From Roseivirga sp. 4D4 (GTDB taxonomy: Bacteria > Bacteroidota > Bacteroidia > Cytophagales > Cyclobacteriaceae): a stretch of DNA of 64,000 nucleotides. Shown here in pieces: positions 9,248 through 17,878 of the stretch (its first letter is position 1; every line of letters starts with the position of its first letter). The notes beneath the pieces were generated by a model. It made no database searches and was not told where the DNA came from. It saw only the letters and a program-made list of their open reading frames with translations. A program made the translations under genes and the position numbers. The stretch is from positions 1,781,001 through 1,845,000 of the forward strand of contig NZ_MDGP01000001.1 in the NCBI RefSeq assembly GCF_001747095.1, given 5' to 3'.

Positions 9248-9916
9248 ATGATCAAAAAGCTCAAACTGCTTTTCGCGCTGGCCTTACTCTTCTCAACAAC
9301 GACTATCATGGCACAAAAGACATACCTCGCATTGGGCGATTCCTACACCATTGGTGAAAGTGTAGATATATCTGAAAGATGGCCTGTTCAACTGGTGAAA
9401 ACGCTCAATGACCAAGGCACTGAGATGGCCGAGCCTAAGATCATCGCAACCACAGGCTGGCGAACCGATGATCTCCAAAAAGGTATCAGGGAAGACAAAG
9501 GGCTATTAGAAAACTATGACCTCGTGTCCTTATTAATTGGTGTGAATAACCAATATCAGGGCAAAGCCATTGCTCAATATAAAAAAGAGTTTGAAGAGCT
9601 GATCAATACCGCTATCAAGTTTGCAGGAAACAATCCAAAAAAGGTTTTTGTAGTCTCTATTCCAGACTACGGCAAAACACCATTTGGTGCAAAAAAGGAA
9701 AAACAGATCGCAAAAGAGCTCGATGAGTACAACCGAATCGCAAAGCACATTGCCCTGTCTTATGGCATTCCATTCTTTAACATCACGCCCATTTCTCGTG
9801 AGGCGAAGGAACGTCCCGAATTAATCGCTAAGGATAAACTTCACCCTTCGGGAAAGATGTATTCAGAATGGGTAGCACTATTTGCAGATGACGTAGCTAA
9901 AATTGTAAAGCAATGA
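9248..9916 (+). CDS. Exported SGNH/GDSL-family esterase/lipase
   Basis: A 222-residue secreted hydrolase with a signal peptide (residues 1-22, ending MAQ). Block I is LALGDSYTIGE with nucleophile Ser32. The block III Asn is in LIGVNNQYQ. Block V supplies Asp196 and His199 in DKLHPSG. All SGNH catalytic elements are therefore present. The substrate could be an acyl ester, lipid or polysaccharide acetyl group and cannot be read from sequence. It lies 23 bp after smc and overlaps the next gene by 4 bp (ATGA), so it is probably translationally coupled to the cyanophycinase-like peptidase. Confidence 0.93.
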   Translation: MIKKLKLLFALALLFSTTTIMAQKTYLALGDSYTIGESVDISERWPVQLVKTLNDQGTEMAEPKIIATTGWRTDDLQKGIREDKGLLENYDLVSLLIGVNNQYQGKAIAQYKKEFEELINTAIKFAGNNPKKVFVVSIPDYGKTPFGAKKEKQIAKELDEYNRIAKHIALSYGIPFFNITPISREAKERPELIAKDKLHPSGKMYSEWVALFADDVAKIVKQ

Positions 9917-10755
9917 GAATATTACTAAGCATTACTGCCGTTTTTATCTGCCTGGGACTTAGTGCCCAAAAGCAAACCACCGGACCTGAAAAGGGCCATT
10001 TGATCATTGCTGGAGGGGCATTGCGCGACCCAGGCGTTTATGCCAAATTCATGGAACTCGCTGGTGGAGAGGAGTCACATATTGTGGTGATACCTACGGC
10101 AGGTGGTTATGAAGTCACTAAAGAAAGAGAAGAAGGCTTGATCAAGTCCTGGCAAGCACGAGGTGCCGCAAAAGTGACTATCCTCCACACCACTGACCCA
10201 GAAGAAGCGGACACAGAAGCCTTTGCGGGAGTTTTAAAGGAAGCAACAGGTGTTTACCTGCCTGGGGGAAGACAATGGCGCTTTGCTGACTCCTATCTCA
10301 ATACAAAAGTTCAGGAATATTTATTTGATCTTTTGGATCGTGGGGGTGTCATAGCGGGTAGTTCTGCAGGTGCCACTATACAAGGATCCTACTTAGCCAG
10401 AGGCGATAGCAAAACCAACACCATCATGGTCGGTGATCATGAAGAAGGTTTTGGCTTTGTGAAGAATATTGCGATCGATCAGCATACATTAGCTCGAAAT
10501 CGCCAATTCGATATGTTTGAGGTGCTGAAGGTCTACCCTGATTTACTAGGCATCTCGATTGATGAAAACACCGCCATACTGGTGACTGGCGATGAATTTG
10601 AAGTGATTGGCCAAAGTTTCACCCTTATTTATGATGGAACACACTGGGATCAAACCAAAAACCAGTTTGTAAAGAATCAACCAGGCCAAGAACGATTTCA
10701 CGTACTTCGAAAAGGCAGAAAGTATGATATGGCCGAAAGAAGGGTGATTCGTTAA
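9913..10755 (+). CDS. Cyanophycinase-like S51 family peptidase, exported
   Basis: A 280-residue protein with a signal peptide (about 18 residues, ending LSAQ). The S51 fold is visible: GHLIIAGGALRDP at the N-terminus, VYLPGGRQWR, and the nucleophile elbow AGSSAGA with Ser151, followed by DQHTLARNRQFD and IDENTAILV. Cyanophycinases release beta-Asp-Arg dipeptides, and relatives cleave other Asp-containing peptides. Export means the substrate is probably external or periplasmic, such as cyanophycin from cyanobacteria or isoaspartyl peptides (inference). Its start overlaps the stop of the GDSL gene by 4 bp. Confidence 0.9.
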   Translation: MRILLSITAVFICLGLSAQKQTTGPEKGHLIIAGGALRDPGVYAKFMELAGGEESHIVVIPTAGGYEVTKEREEGLIKSWQARGAAKVTILHTTDPEEADTEAFAGVLKEATGVYLPGGRQWRFADSYLNTKVQEYLFDLLDRGGVIAGSSAGATIQGSYLARGDSKTNTIMVGDHEEGFGFVKNIAIDQHTLARNRQFDMFEVLKVYPDLLGISIDENTAILVTGDEFEVIGQSFTLIYDGTHWDQTKNQFVKNQPGQERFHVLRKGRKYDMAERRVIR

Positions 10756-10779
10756 ATACCAGTTTAGGACACTCCCTAA

Positions 10780-10812
10780 TTGTACTGTCTAGGTCTTCAA
10801 GACCATGTACAA
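10780..10812. repeat. Nested inverted repeat between cyanophycinase and sigma operon
   Basis: An inner arm pair GGTCTT/AAGACC (10792-10797, 10799-10804) sits inside an outer pair TTGTAC/GTACAA (10780-10785, 10807-10812). No T-run follows, so it is not an obvious intrinsic terminator. It lies 110 bp before the sigma factor gene and could be a regulator site or a cruciform. Confidence 0.55.
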
Positions 10813-10921
10813 CAGAAGAATTGCAAGCTTTTCGATCAATAAAAGGCGATTCTTATCTTTTTCTTAAATTCCTTCAAACTTTTTCAAAGCCACTGTCATC
10901 ATAAAGGCGGAACGAAAACCC

Positions 10922-11542
10922 ATGAAGGAAATCGACCTGATGCCACAAACCAACTTCTTAGTCACAGCAGCCAAGTCGGGTGATGTCATTGCCATGAATC
11001 AGTTAATTAAACAATGGCAAAAACGGATCTACAACTTTGCTTACAAATACTTCAATGATTACGACCTGGCAATGGAGGTGACGCAAAAAACCTTCATTTC
11101 TATGAATAAGAACTTGAAGACCCTGAAGGAAGAAGGTCGGTTTAAATCATGGATTTATAGAATAGCCGCCAATTACTGTCATGAAGAAGTAAGAAAGCAG
11201 CAGAAAAGGTGGGTTTTCCCTTTTATGAAGGTGCAAAACAATCAGGAAAATGTGCAGATCGAAAATTCGGTGAGCGCAACCAGAGGTGAAAACCCTGAAA
11301 AAGTCTATGGCAATGAGGAACTAAAGTCCCTACTGAAAAGAGCTTTGGCCACATTACCAGAAGAACAACGAATTGTGGTCATCATGAAAGAATATGAGGG
11401 CTTAAAGATTCGTGAAATCGCTGAGATAGTAGACATCTCAGAAAACACAGTAAAGTCAAGACTTTACTACGCATTGGGCAGTCTTAAGAAACTACTCGAT
11501 CAATGGAATATCAATAGAGAAACGGTGCATTATGAAGTATAA
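10922..11542 (+). CDS. ECF-type RNA polymerase sigma factor
   Basis: A 206-residue sigma-70-family factor. Region 2 spans about residues 25-95 (IKQWQKRIYNFAYKYFNDYD ... GRFKSWIYRIAANYC) and region 4 about 135-195 (LPEEQRIVVIMKEYEGLKIR ... ENTVKSRLYYALGSLKK). No sigma region 3 is present, as expected for ECF factors. The start could be ATG 10922 or 10940. It should direct polymerase to its own operon and perhaps others. It overlaps the next gene by 11 bp, the usual sigma/anti-sigma coupling, and is followed by two exported proteins, so the operon looks like a small envelope-response unit. Confidence 0.92.
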   Translation: MKEIDLMPQTNFLVTAAKSGDVIAMNQLIKQWQKRIYNFAYKYFNDYDLAMEVTQKTFISMNKNLKTLKEEGRFKSWIYRIAANYCHEEVRKQQKRWVFPFMKVQNNQENVQIENSVSATRGENPEKVYGNEELKSLLKRALATLPEEQRIVVIMKEYEGLKIREIAEIVDISENTVKSRLYYALGSLKKLLDQWNINRETVHYEV

Positions 11543-12308
11543 ACCTACCGAAGAGATATTAATGGCCTACCTATATGGCGAGCTTGACACAGATCAGGCA
11601 GGCCTAGTGGAAGCCTATCTAGAGGAGAACCCTGAAGAGAAACAAAAACTCAAAGCGTTGAGCGACACCAGGGTGATCTTTAACGAGCTAGAGGACGAAG
11701 AACTTCCAGGCCAGCTGGCGTTTATGGAACCTGCCAAAAACGAAGAGTGGCTCTACTGGAGAAAGTATGTAGCGATTGCTGCTACCCTACTACTCATCTT
11801 GACTTTTGGTTGGGCCACGGGCTTTAAAGTGAACTATGATGATGAAGGACTCTATCTTGGTTATGGAGAGATTGAAAGAGGCCTCTCTGAACAGGAGATA
11901 TCAGATATGATCTTTGAAAACAACGCATCTATGGCGGCCTATCTGCAAGACAACATGAAGTTGGGTCAAGACAGTCTGAATCTAAAGATTGATGCCTTAC
12001 AGGCCAATAACGATAATGAGGAAATTATTAAAGGAATTTTCGAAAGGGAAAAAGATGCCCTCATCACACAGATGGTCGGATTAAATGACAAACTCAGTGG
12101 TGACTATCGTGATATCCTTAGACAAATTGTGGTCAACTTTTCAAACAATATTGAATCCCAGCGCATCGAAGATTTAAGAGGCATTCAAGCAGCTTTCACT
12201 GAACTAGAAGATGCTACAATCAACAAGCAATTTCAACTTGAAAATGCTCTGGTAGATCTGGAAGAAAAGGTGAACACCGTGATTGCCAATAATTCAAACA
12301 ACAAATAA
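11532..12308 (+). CDS. Probable membrane anti-sigma factor with periplasmic coiled coil
   Basis: A 258-residue protein overlapping the sigma gene. The first 75 residues are cytosolic and acidic (YLYGELDTDQAGLVEAYL resembles anti-sigma N-termini). One membrane helix lies at about 78-98 (YVAIAATLLLILTFGWATGF). The rest is predicted periplasmic and helical with heptad-like spacing. No HxxxCxxC zinc motif is present, so it would be a zinc-free anti-sigma domain. The anti-sigma role is inferred from position and topology; I do not recognise the periplasmic part. Confidence 0.72.
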   Translation: MKYKPTEEILMAYLYGELDTDQAGLVEAYLEENPEEKQKLKALSDTRVIFNELEDEELPGQLAFMEPAKNEEWLYWRKYVAIAATLLLILTFGWATGFKVNYDDEGLYLGYGEIERGLSEQEISDMIFENNASMAAYLQDNMKLGQDSLNLKIDALQANNDNEEIIKGIFEREKDALITQMVGLNDKLSGDYRDILRQIVVNFSNNIESQRIEDLRGIQAAFTELEDATINKQFQLENALVDLEEKVNTVIANNSNNK

Positions 12309-12310
12309 CA

Positions 12311-12907
12311 ATGGTCAAATACTCAAAATATCTTTTCACTCTTGCAATACTTCTATGCGCAATTAACGTTGGAGCTCAATCCTTCAATGCGGTTCAGCGC
12401 GATATGGAAATAACAAGAGTGACCTTAGAGAATTTTCTTAAAAAGTGGGATGGTGATCCGCTACTCAACAAAATCACTAACACAGAAGCAGAATACAAGA
12501 AAGGCCAAGGAGTGACCTTTAAAGTAGATGCCCCGAATGCCGATATTCTAATGAATACTCAAGGCGGTGTTTTCAGGAGCGGTGATCAGGGAATGATGGA
12601 TACTTTCTATACACCAGAAATCATTTCACTTCAGCAGCAGCGTCTGTTGGATGCGATCATAAAGTTTGTCACAGACTTTTATAGCTACATACCCAATTTG
12701 GAGGGTAACGAAGACTTCAGGGTAATTTTTGAAGTCAAAGATTCAGAATTGAAGAAGAACGGTAAAGTGATCCCCCCATCACCCAAAGCCAGTGAAAGAG
12801 CTTACTTGATTACTGCCAAATGGAATATGAAGGATTTAAAAGATTTAAAAACAGGTAAGCTTGGAGCTGTCCAATTCGCAGAAAAAATTACAGTAGAAAA
12901 AGATTAA
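12311..12907 (+). CDS. Exported protein of the sigma operon, unknown family
   Basis: A 198-residue protein with a signal peptide (residues 1-23, ending VGAQ). The mature part starts with a helix (VQRDMEITRVTLENFLKKW) followed by YKKGQGVTFKV (62-72). A second helical section (AIIKFVTDFYSYIPNLEG) leads into RVIFEVKDS. This order of elements recurs twice in the next protein, so I regard it as a single copy of the same domain. It begins 3 bp after the anti-sigma gene. No enzymatic motif is visible. It could act as a periplasmic sensor or effector of the sigma/anti-sigma pair (inference). Confidence 0.7.
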   Translation: MVKYSKYLFTLAILLCAINVGAQSFNAVQRDMEITRVTLENFLKKWDGDPLLNKITNTEAEYKKGQGVTFKVDAPNADILMNTQGGVFRSGDQGMMDTFYTPEIISLQQQRLLDAIIKFVTDFYSYIPNLEGNEDFRVIFEVKDSELKKNGKVIPPSPKASERAYLITAKWNMKDLKDLKTGKLGAVQFAEKITVEKD

Positions 12908-12925
12908 AATCGAAATATCAGAATT

Positions 12926-14257
12926 ATGAAAAATCAAACAACAATAGGAAAATGGGCTTTGATAGTCATCGCACTATTTGCACTTAATATGAGTCCACTT
13001 GCCCAAAATGCATACACAGTGGCAGGGGTATCCGACAGCAGAAATACTCAAGATATCGCCAAACTGCCAAAAATGGAGAGGGATATTATCATCTTGCAAA
13101 ATGTGCTCAATGATTTATTCAGCCAAGGAAACCGTTTTTACTCTGCCAGTAGAGGTGCCAAAGGAATTTATGTACCCGGCAAAGGAGTAATCTTTAATTT
13201 TGGATCGGCTAGCAGAAGCAGTTATGATGTGATTTTTGCTGAAGAAATTATAGCCTCACAAAATGTTTCAAAGGAAGCAAAAGACGAGCAAACAGCAGAT
13301 GAGAAGAACAAGGAAAAAGAAGACAAAATCAAGTCACTATCCAAAGACTTCTTGGTCAACTATGGCAGTATTCTAAGTGATCTGAAAGCTGGAGAAAAAG
13401 TAATGCTTAATGTTAATTACTCCACGTTGAGACCAACTAAATCAGGCCAAAATGGGGTTACTGTTCAAGGAGGCTCCAATATAATTTATCATGGTGGTGG
13501 TAAAACAGATAAAAAGAGAATGGTCTCTTCCATTGATTTCTCCACCATTACAAGTTACCTAAATGGTAAAACAAGCCTTCAGGCCGCGAACTCTGCTATA
13601 GTTCAACGTAATGTAGAAAGTGAAATAAATTCAGTTCCGGATGCTAAAATTATGGCAGGAATTCTCGATGATCTATTCCAGTCCAACTTTGACGGAATTT
13701 ACCGTAGAAGCGGCAAAACCAACTGGACCTATTTTGAAGGTTTTGGCTTAATGTTCGATATGAACTTAACAGGGGCTCGTGGTGGCGTTAGATTTCTATC
13801 GGCAGACGCGGTAACTGTTACAGGTGTAAGAGCATCGAGCAATGATGAAAAGAATAAGGAAGTTGAAGAGGCCAACAAGAAAGTAGAAGAAAATTTTGAT
13901 GACCTGATTGAGCTGGTAAAAGAAAGTTTAGTGACTTACGGACGTACCTTAAGAAGCGTAAAAAGCGATGAGGTTGTTATACTAAACCTTAACCTAGGGT
14001 CTGCCTTTAGAAAAACTAAACTACCTAAGGCAATCAGGCTCCAGGTAACCAAGAGCCAAATCGAAGCTTACTCGAGAGGGCAAAAGTCAATTGATCAGCT
14101 AAAAAAGGAGATTGACATCACCACTTTAAAAGCAAGTACTGGAAGCTTCTCCCATTCGGGTTTCCCAGAGGCCATCGTCTATGAAACTGCTCCTGACCAT
14201 GAGGATCACCCAGTAGAAGTAATAGGTCATACAAGTCCAAAGAAAAAGTCTAATTAA
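12926..14257 (+). CDS. Exported two-repeat protein of the sigma operon, unknown family
   Basis: A 443-residue exported protein (signal peptide about 1-27, ending LAQ). It appears to contain two copies of the domain seen in the preceding gene. Copy 1 has MERDIIILQNVLNDLF, YVPGKGVIFNF (82-92), then FLVNYGSILSDLKAGEKVML. Copy 2 has AKIMAGILDDLF, YFEGFGLMFDM (near 269), then SLVTYGRTLRSVKSDEVVIL. A charged helical linker (EQTADEKNKEKEDK) interrupts copy 1. It is the last gene of the operon and is followed directly by a strong terminator. Function unknown. Confidence 0.72.
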   Translation: MKNQTTIGKWALIVIALFALNMSPLAQNAYTVAGVSDSRNTQDIAKLPKMERDIIILQNVLNDLFSQGNRFYSASRGAKGIYVPGKGVIFNFGSASRSSYDVIFAEEIIASQNVSKEAKDEQTADEKNKEKEDKIKSLSKDFLVNYGSILSDLKAGEKVMLNVNYSTLRPTKSGQNGVTVQGGSNIIYHGGGKTDKKRMVSSIDFSTITSYLNGKTSLQAANSAIVQRNVESEINSVPDAKIMAGILDDLFQSNFDGIYRRSGKTNWTYFEGFGLMFDMNLTGARGGVRFLSADAVTVTGVRASSNDEKNKEVEEANKKVEENFDDLIELVKESLVTYGRTLRSVKSDEVVILNLNLGSAFRKTKLPKAIRLQVTKSQIEAYSRGQKSIDQLKKEIDITTLKASTGSFSHSGFPEAIVYETAPDHEDHPVEVIGHTSPKKKSN

Positions 14258-14265
14258 GACGTTTC

Positions 14266-14312
14266 AACAAACAAAAAAAGCTCGGCTGGTCACCGAGCTT
14301 TTTTTGTTTGTT
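14266..14312 (+). terminator. Intrinsic terminator of the sigma operon
   Basis: A perfect 20-bp stem (14266-14285 with 14293-14312) has a GC core GCTCGG/CCGAGC and a 7-nt loop. Each arm carries an A or T run, so it can work on both strands. Confidence 0.92.
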
Positions 14313-14345
14313 CTCGTTTACATAAATTAAAGTCAAATCAGGGCC

Positions 14346-14828
14346 ATGAAGAAAGCACTTAAATACACCTTTGGAGCAGTTTTAGTCTCACTCGTTGTAA
14401 TACAATTTATCAAACGCCCGGAACGGATTAGTGAACCTGCTAACGATGATGATATCATCAATGCGCTCGAAATTGAAGGCCCCATAGCTTCCCTACTGAA
14501 ATCAGCATGCTATGACTGTCACTCTGACCAACCGCGTTATCCCTGGTATGCCAGTGTGGCTCCGGTGAGTTGGCGGATCGCGGAGCACATTGAACATGGC
14601 CGAGATGAACTGAATTTTTCAAAATGGGCCACCTACTCCGCCAGACGAAGAGATCATAAACTTGAAGAAATGATCGAGGAAGTTGAAGAAGGTCATATGC
14701 CCCTACCCAGTTATGTCCGAATGCACAGTGACGCCAGACTCAACACAGAGCAGATTACATCTCTCAAAACCTGGATAAATACCGAAAGAGAAAAAATTGC
14801 CGCTGAGCGGGCCCAGTCTAACGATTAA
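14346..14828 (+). CDS. Haem_bd (putative haem-binding) domain protein
   Basis: A 160-residue protein with an N-terminal anchor (residues 5-21). The c-type haem motif is CYDCH (residues 55-59), set in ACYDCHSDQPRYPWYASVAP, the signature of the haem_bd family. A second conserved part, HIEHGRDELNFSKW, follows. The protein should be exported and carry one covalently bound haem; the electron-transfer partner is unknown. It stands alone between the sigma-operon terminator and the second BlaI/M56 pair. Confidence 0.9.
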   Translation: MKKALKYTFGAVLVSLVVIQFIKRPERISEPANDDDIINALEIEGPIASLLKSACYDCHSDQPRYPWYASVAPVSWRIAEHIEHGRDELNFSKWATYSARRRDHKLEEMIEEVEEGHMPLPSYVRMHSDARLNTEQITSLKTWINTEREKIAAERAQSND

Positions 14829-14885
14829 GTGCTTTTTTCAGCCTGCTGATTACTTCAACAGACAGAGTTCTTTAAAAAAATTTAA

Positions 14886-14928
14886 AACTAACGTTGTAGT
14901 TTTAAACAGTATTTCTACATTTGTAGAA
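14886..14928. promoter_or_regulatory. Tandem operator of the second BlaI/M56 pair
   Basis: Two dyads lie 27 bp apart. AACTAA-CGTT-GTAGTT (14886-14901) has one arm mismatch to the site at 3428. TTCTACA-TT-TGTAGAA (14913-14928) is a perfect 7-2-7 inverted repeat with the TACA-N2-TGTA core known for BlaI/MecI operators. The second ends 19 bp before the repressor ATG, suited to autorepression. Confidence 0.78.
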
Positions 14929-14947
14929 TACAATTGACAAAAGTAGA

Positions 14948-15319
14948 ATGAACTTACCCAAGTCTGAAGAACAGTTGATGCAATACCTATGGCAAGCAGG
15001 GCCTTCATTTATGAAGGATCTGATAGAAGCCTACCCTGACCCCAAGCCAGCCTCGACTACCGTTGCCACCCTGTTGAAGCGTCTCCAGGATAAAGGAGCC
15101 ATTGGTTTTAAGAAATATGGAAATGTCAGAGAGTACTACCCTATTCTTAAGAAAGAAGAATACTTCTCAAAGCACTTCAACGGGGTAATCAAAAACTTCT
15201 TTAATGATTCAGTATCTCAATTCGCATCATTTTTCGCTTCTGAAAAGAACCTGACTGATGCCGAACTAGAGGAACTTCAAAAAATAGTTGAGGCACAGAT
15301 AAACAAGAGAAAGAAATGA
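14948..15319 (+). CDS. BlaI/MecI-family transcriptional repressor
   Basis: A 123-residue paralogue of the repressor at 3497. It begins MNLPKSEEQLMQYLWQAG, and its recognition region reads PASTTVATLLKRLQDKGAIG. The FKKYGNVREYYPI segment matches FVGYKAYGKTHEYFPI of the first copy. The C-terminal half is helical and dimerising. Its stop overlaps the ATG of the M56 gene (ATGA), so the two are translationally coupled. It probably binds the dyads at 14886-14928. Because the operators of the two pairs are alike, cross-regulation between paralogues is possible. Confidence 0.93.
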   Translation: MNLPKSEEQLMQYLWQAGPSFMKDLIEAYPDPKPASTTVATLLKRLQDKGAIGFKKYGNVREYYPILKKEEYFSKHFNGVIKNFFNDSVSQFASFFASEKNLTDAELEELQKIVEAQINKRKK

Positions 15320-17520
15320 TGATCTATATACTCAAGTTTATTGGTTGTTCAGGCCTACTGCTGCTTTTCTACTACGGTGTGTTGCAAAACGATAGGCTCT
15401 TTCGCTTTAACCGTTTTTTCCTACTTGCCATAGTTGCCATCGCATTGATAGTGCCGCTGACGGTCGTTAAAACCAAAATCATCGAGGTGCCAGTCGCTCA
15501 AGAAGTTCAGACATATGACAATCCGATCGGCATAGAGTCACTGAATTATGCACCGCCTCTTACCGAGCTTACACACGAGCCCGAAACTGCCTTCAGTATC
15601 CCTTGGGAGTCCGTACTTTGGGCCATTTATGCATTAATCACAGCGATCCTACTCATCAGGTTCACTCGCAATCTTCTTACTATTACCCGACTAAAAGACA
15701 AGGCACATATTATTTCAGACAAAGGAATAAAAATAGTCTTGAGAGAAGATATAAGGGCTTCATTCAGCTTTTTAAACCTAATGTATACGAACAAGATGCG
15801 TTACGAACAAGGCAATTTACCGGATGAGATCATTGAGCATGAAAAGCATCACATCACACAAAAGCATAGCTACGATATCATCTACATCGAGTTTGTTCAG
15901 TGCTTGCTATGGTTCAATCCCTTCATCTACTTTATTAAGAAAGCGATCAAACTCAACCATGAGTTTTTGGCAGATCAACATGTCTTGAAGCGTCAAAGCT
16001 CAGCTTATGAGTATCAAAAAATATTACTTGACATTACACGCAAGCAGCTAGCCCTGACCCCTGCCTTTGCGAGTAATCTCAATTACGGTTTTACTAAAAA
16101 ACGATTAAATATGATGACTAAAAACACAAACAAATTTAAGTCTATGATCAAGCAGATTGCAGCTGCTGGTATCATAGCAGGCACCTTCTGGATTGGTGGA
16201 GAAACACGCCTTATTGCTCAAGAAGTTGCCGTTGACCTTAATGCGAAACTTGAGCCCAATGTAAAGCTTGATACTCAAGCAAAACTAATGGTAAAGTCGA
16301 ATTTTCTGGATAGCATTACACTGGATCTGAAGCCAAAGCTGAAATTCGAACTCCAAGACACCACAAAAGGCGTGCGCATAAAACAATTCGGGGTGATTTT
16401 AAAAGGAAGGCGAGTCAGGTTTAATGACGAAAATGGGCAACAGATAGAAAAACAATACAATGAGCTATCCGAGGCTGAAAAGGAAAGATTTAAGAACCCA
16501 GATGCTAAGCCACAGTTCTACTTGCCCCCGCCACCCCCTAGCTATATGGATCAAAAAATATTGGATGACTTTTTTGATACCGAGAAATATGGCGTTTGGC
16601 TAAATGGGAAAAACGTTGAAAACAGTAGACTAAAGGATTATTCTCCTAATGACTTTTACTACTATACCAAAAGTAGACTGGGTAGAAATGCCAAAAACTA
16701 CGGCAAGCATGTATTTCAACTTGACATAGTCACTCGCGAACATTATGAGACACTACCGAATTCTAAAGGCTCATGGATTGATTATCAAAGGCCTATAATT
16801 ATTGAAATACCCGAGCAGAAATCAGCTAAAGAAAAAGTAAAAAACAAGCCTCAAATCAAAGAAATACCGGAGGTCAAGGAGCTTAAAGAGGTACCAGATG
16901 TCTTTGAAATTGAAGAAGTTCCAGAAGTCTATGAAACTGCGGAAGTCCCAAGCAAGGGGAAGCCTCAAAGTGTGAAAGAAAAACCCGCGGTGATTAAGGT
17001 TAAACCAAAAGCAGACTTAAAGGAAGTACCCAAAGTCAAAGAGGTAAAAGCAAAAGAGAAGAATCAAGCAGTAAGGGAAAAGGAAAAAGACTTAGATCAG
17101 AGACTTGCTCATTTGATTCCTCTCACTGTTAGGTTCAAAAATCGAAATGGTCAATATGTTGAAAAAAGCTTTGGTCAACTCAGTCTAAGTGAAAAAGAAG
17201 TCCTCATAAGCGAAGCAGGTGAGGGAAAATATCTAGTAGGTATCTGGAAAGAGAAATCGGTCAAGAGTGACCAACTTGAAAAGCATTATGATCAGGAAAA
17301 ATACCGATTGAATATAGATGATAAACAGGCTAATCTTTCACAAATAAAGAATCTAGATGCGGAGTCTTTAGTCTCTTTTTGGATTGCACCTTCATCTGGC
17401 TTTTTACCACAAGAGCTCATAACAATTTGGACTGAAGCATATTTCAAGGAGAACTATGAATTGACAGATAAAGGCCTGCTTTGGGCTAAACTATCAACCA
17501 TGGAACTATCAGGTATTTAG
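15316..17520 (+). CDS. BlaR1-like M56 peptidase with long duplicated periplasmic tail
   Basis: A 734-residue membrane protein, far longer than BlaR1-type relatives. Helices lie near residues 4-21, 32-50 and 96-116, with a further one around 275-295. The zinc motif is HEKHH (175-179), followed by TQKHSYDIIYIEF and WFNPFIYFIKK. The region after residue 300 is periplasmic. It contains two related modules (VRFNDENGQQIEK ... and VRFKNRNGQYVEK ..., each followed by an LSxxEKE segment and an EKYG/EKYR segment). A Lys/Glu/Val/Pro-rich linker (KELKEVPDVFEIEEVPEV) separates them. No TonB domain is present. The duplicated module may be the sensor (inference). Confidence 0.88.
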   Translation: MMIYILKFIGCSGLLLLFYYGVLQNDRLFRFNRFFLLAIVAIALIVPLTVVKTKIIEVPVAQEVQTYDNPIGIESLNYAPPLTELTHEPETAFSIPWESVLWAIYALITAILLIRFTRNLLTITRLKDKAHIISDKGIKIVLREDIRASFSFLNLMYTNKMRYEQGNLPDEIIEHEKHHITQKHSYDIIYIEFVQCLLWFNPFIYFIKKAIKLNHEFLADQHVLKRQSSAYEYQKILLDITRKQLALTPAFASNLNYGFTKKRLNMMTKNTNKFKSMIKQIAAAGIIAGTFWIGGETRLIAQEVAVDLNAKLEPNVKLDTQAKLMVKSNFLDSITLDLKPKLKFELQDTTKGVRIKQFGVILKGRRVRFNDENGQQIEKQYNELSEAEKERFKNPDAKPQFYLPPPPPSYMDQKILDDFFDTEKYGVWLNGKNVENSRLKDYSPNDFYYYTKSRLGRNAKNYGKHVFQLDIVTREHYETLPNSKGSWIDYQRPIIIEIPEQKSAKEKVKNKPQIKEIPEVKELKEVPDVFEIEEVPEVYETAEVPSKGKPQSVKEKPAVIKVKPKADLKEVPKVKEVKAKEKNQAVREKEKDLDQRLAHLIPLTVRFKNRNGQYVEKSFGQLSLSEKEVLISEAGEGKYLVGIWKEKSVKSDQLEKHYDQEKYRLNIDDKQANLSQIKNLDAESLVSFWIAPSSGFLPQELITIWTEAYFKENYELTDKGLLWAKLSTMELSGI

Positions 17521-17576
17521 AAATATGGTGATTATTCTTGTGTCCAAAAACAAGGAATGATATGAGGTAATAAAAC

Positions 17577-17603
17577 AAAAAGGGGAGCTTGAGCTCCCCC
17601 TTT
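17577..17603 (+). terminator. Intrinsic terminator after the second M56 gene
   Basis: GGGGAGCT (17582-17589) pairs with AGCTCCCC (17592-17599). The stem is preceded by an A-run and followed by CTTT, a moderately strong terminator. Confidence 0.75.
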
Positions 17604-17632
17604 CTGTTCAACTAAAAACTAGCAATTAAATA

Positions 17633-17769
17633 GTGTGGGTAATCCGAAAGGATTTATTAAATCTTCACTTCATCCATCAACAACTAACTCTACTTTTCAA
17701 ATCAAAGATCGTACCTTCCGGTACCCACACTTGATTGTCTTACTTATCTATATGATAGTATTACTATCA
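17633..17769. ncRNA. Candidate structured RNA, low confidence
   Basis: A 9-bp closing pair GTGTGGGTA/TACCCACAC (17633-17641 with 17722-17730) encloses AATCC-GAAA-GGATT (GNRA loop on the plus strand) and abuts GTACC-TTCC-GGTAC. A further hairpin TGATAGT-ATT-ACTATCA follows at 17753-17769. The parts resemble a multibranch RNA, but no promoter or T-run marks its ends and the strand is undecided. Confidence 0.25.
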
Positions 17770-17878
17770 AGATACTTATGTAACGATTCCCAGTTTTCAA
17801 AGTTTAGAGTTTTAAGTCTTATTTTTAATAATCCCACAGACGGTTGAATTTTACCGTAAATGGTCAAAACCTCACTCA

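Larger units (their letters stand above)
17521..17878. other. Gap without a credible protein gene
   Basis: It holds a terminator at 17582-17599 and a set of hairpins at 17633-17769 described separately. A 70-codon frame from GTG 17635 runs through these hairpins but has no family resemblance and unusual composition, so I do not call it. Confidence 0.7.

Noticed and set aside
17635-17847. 70-codon frame from GTG
   Set aside because: It runs through hairpins, has no family resemblance, and its start and composition do not look like the neighbouring genes.
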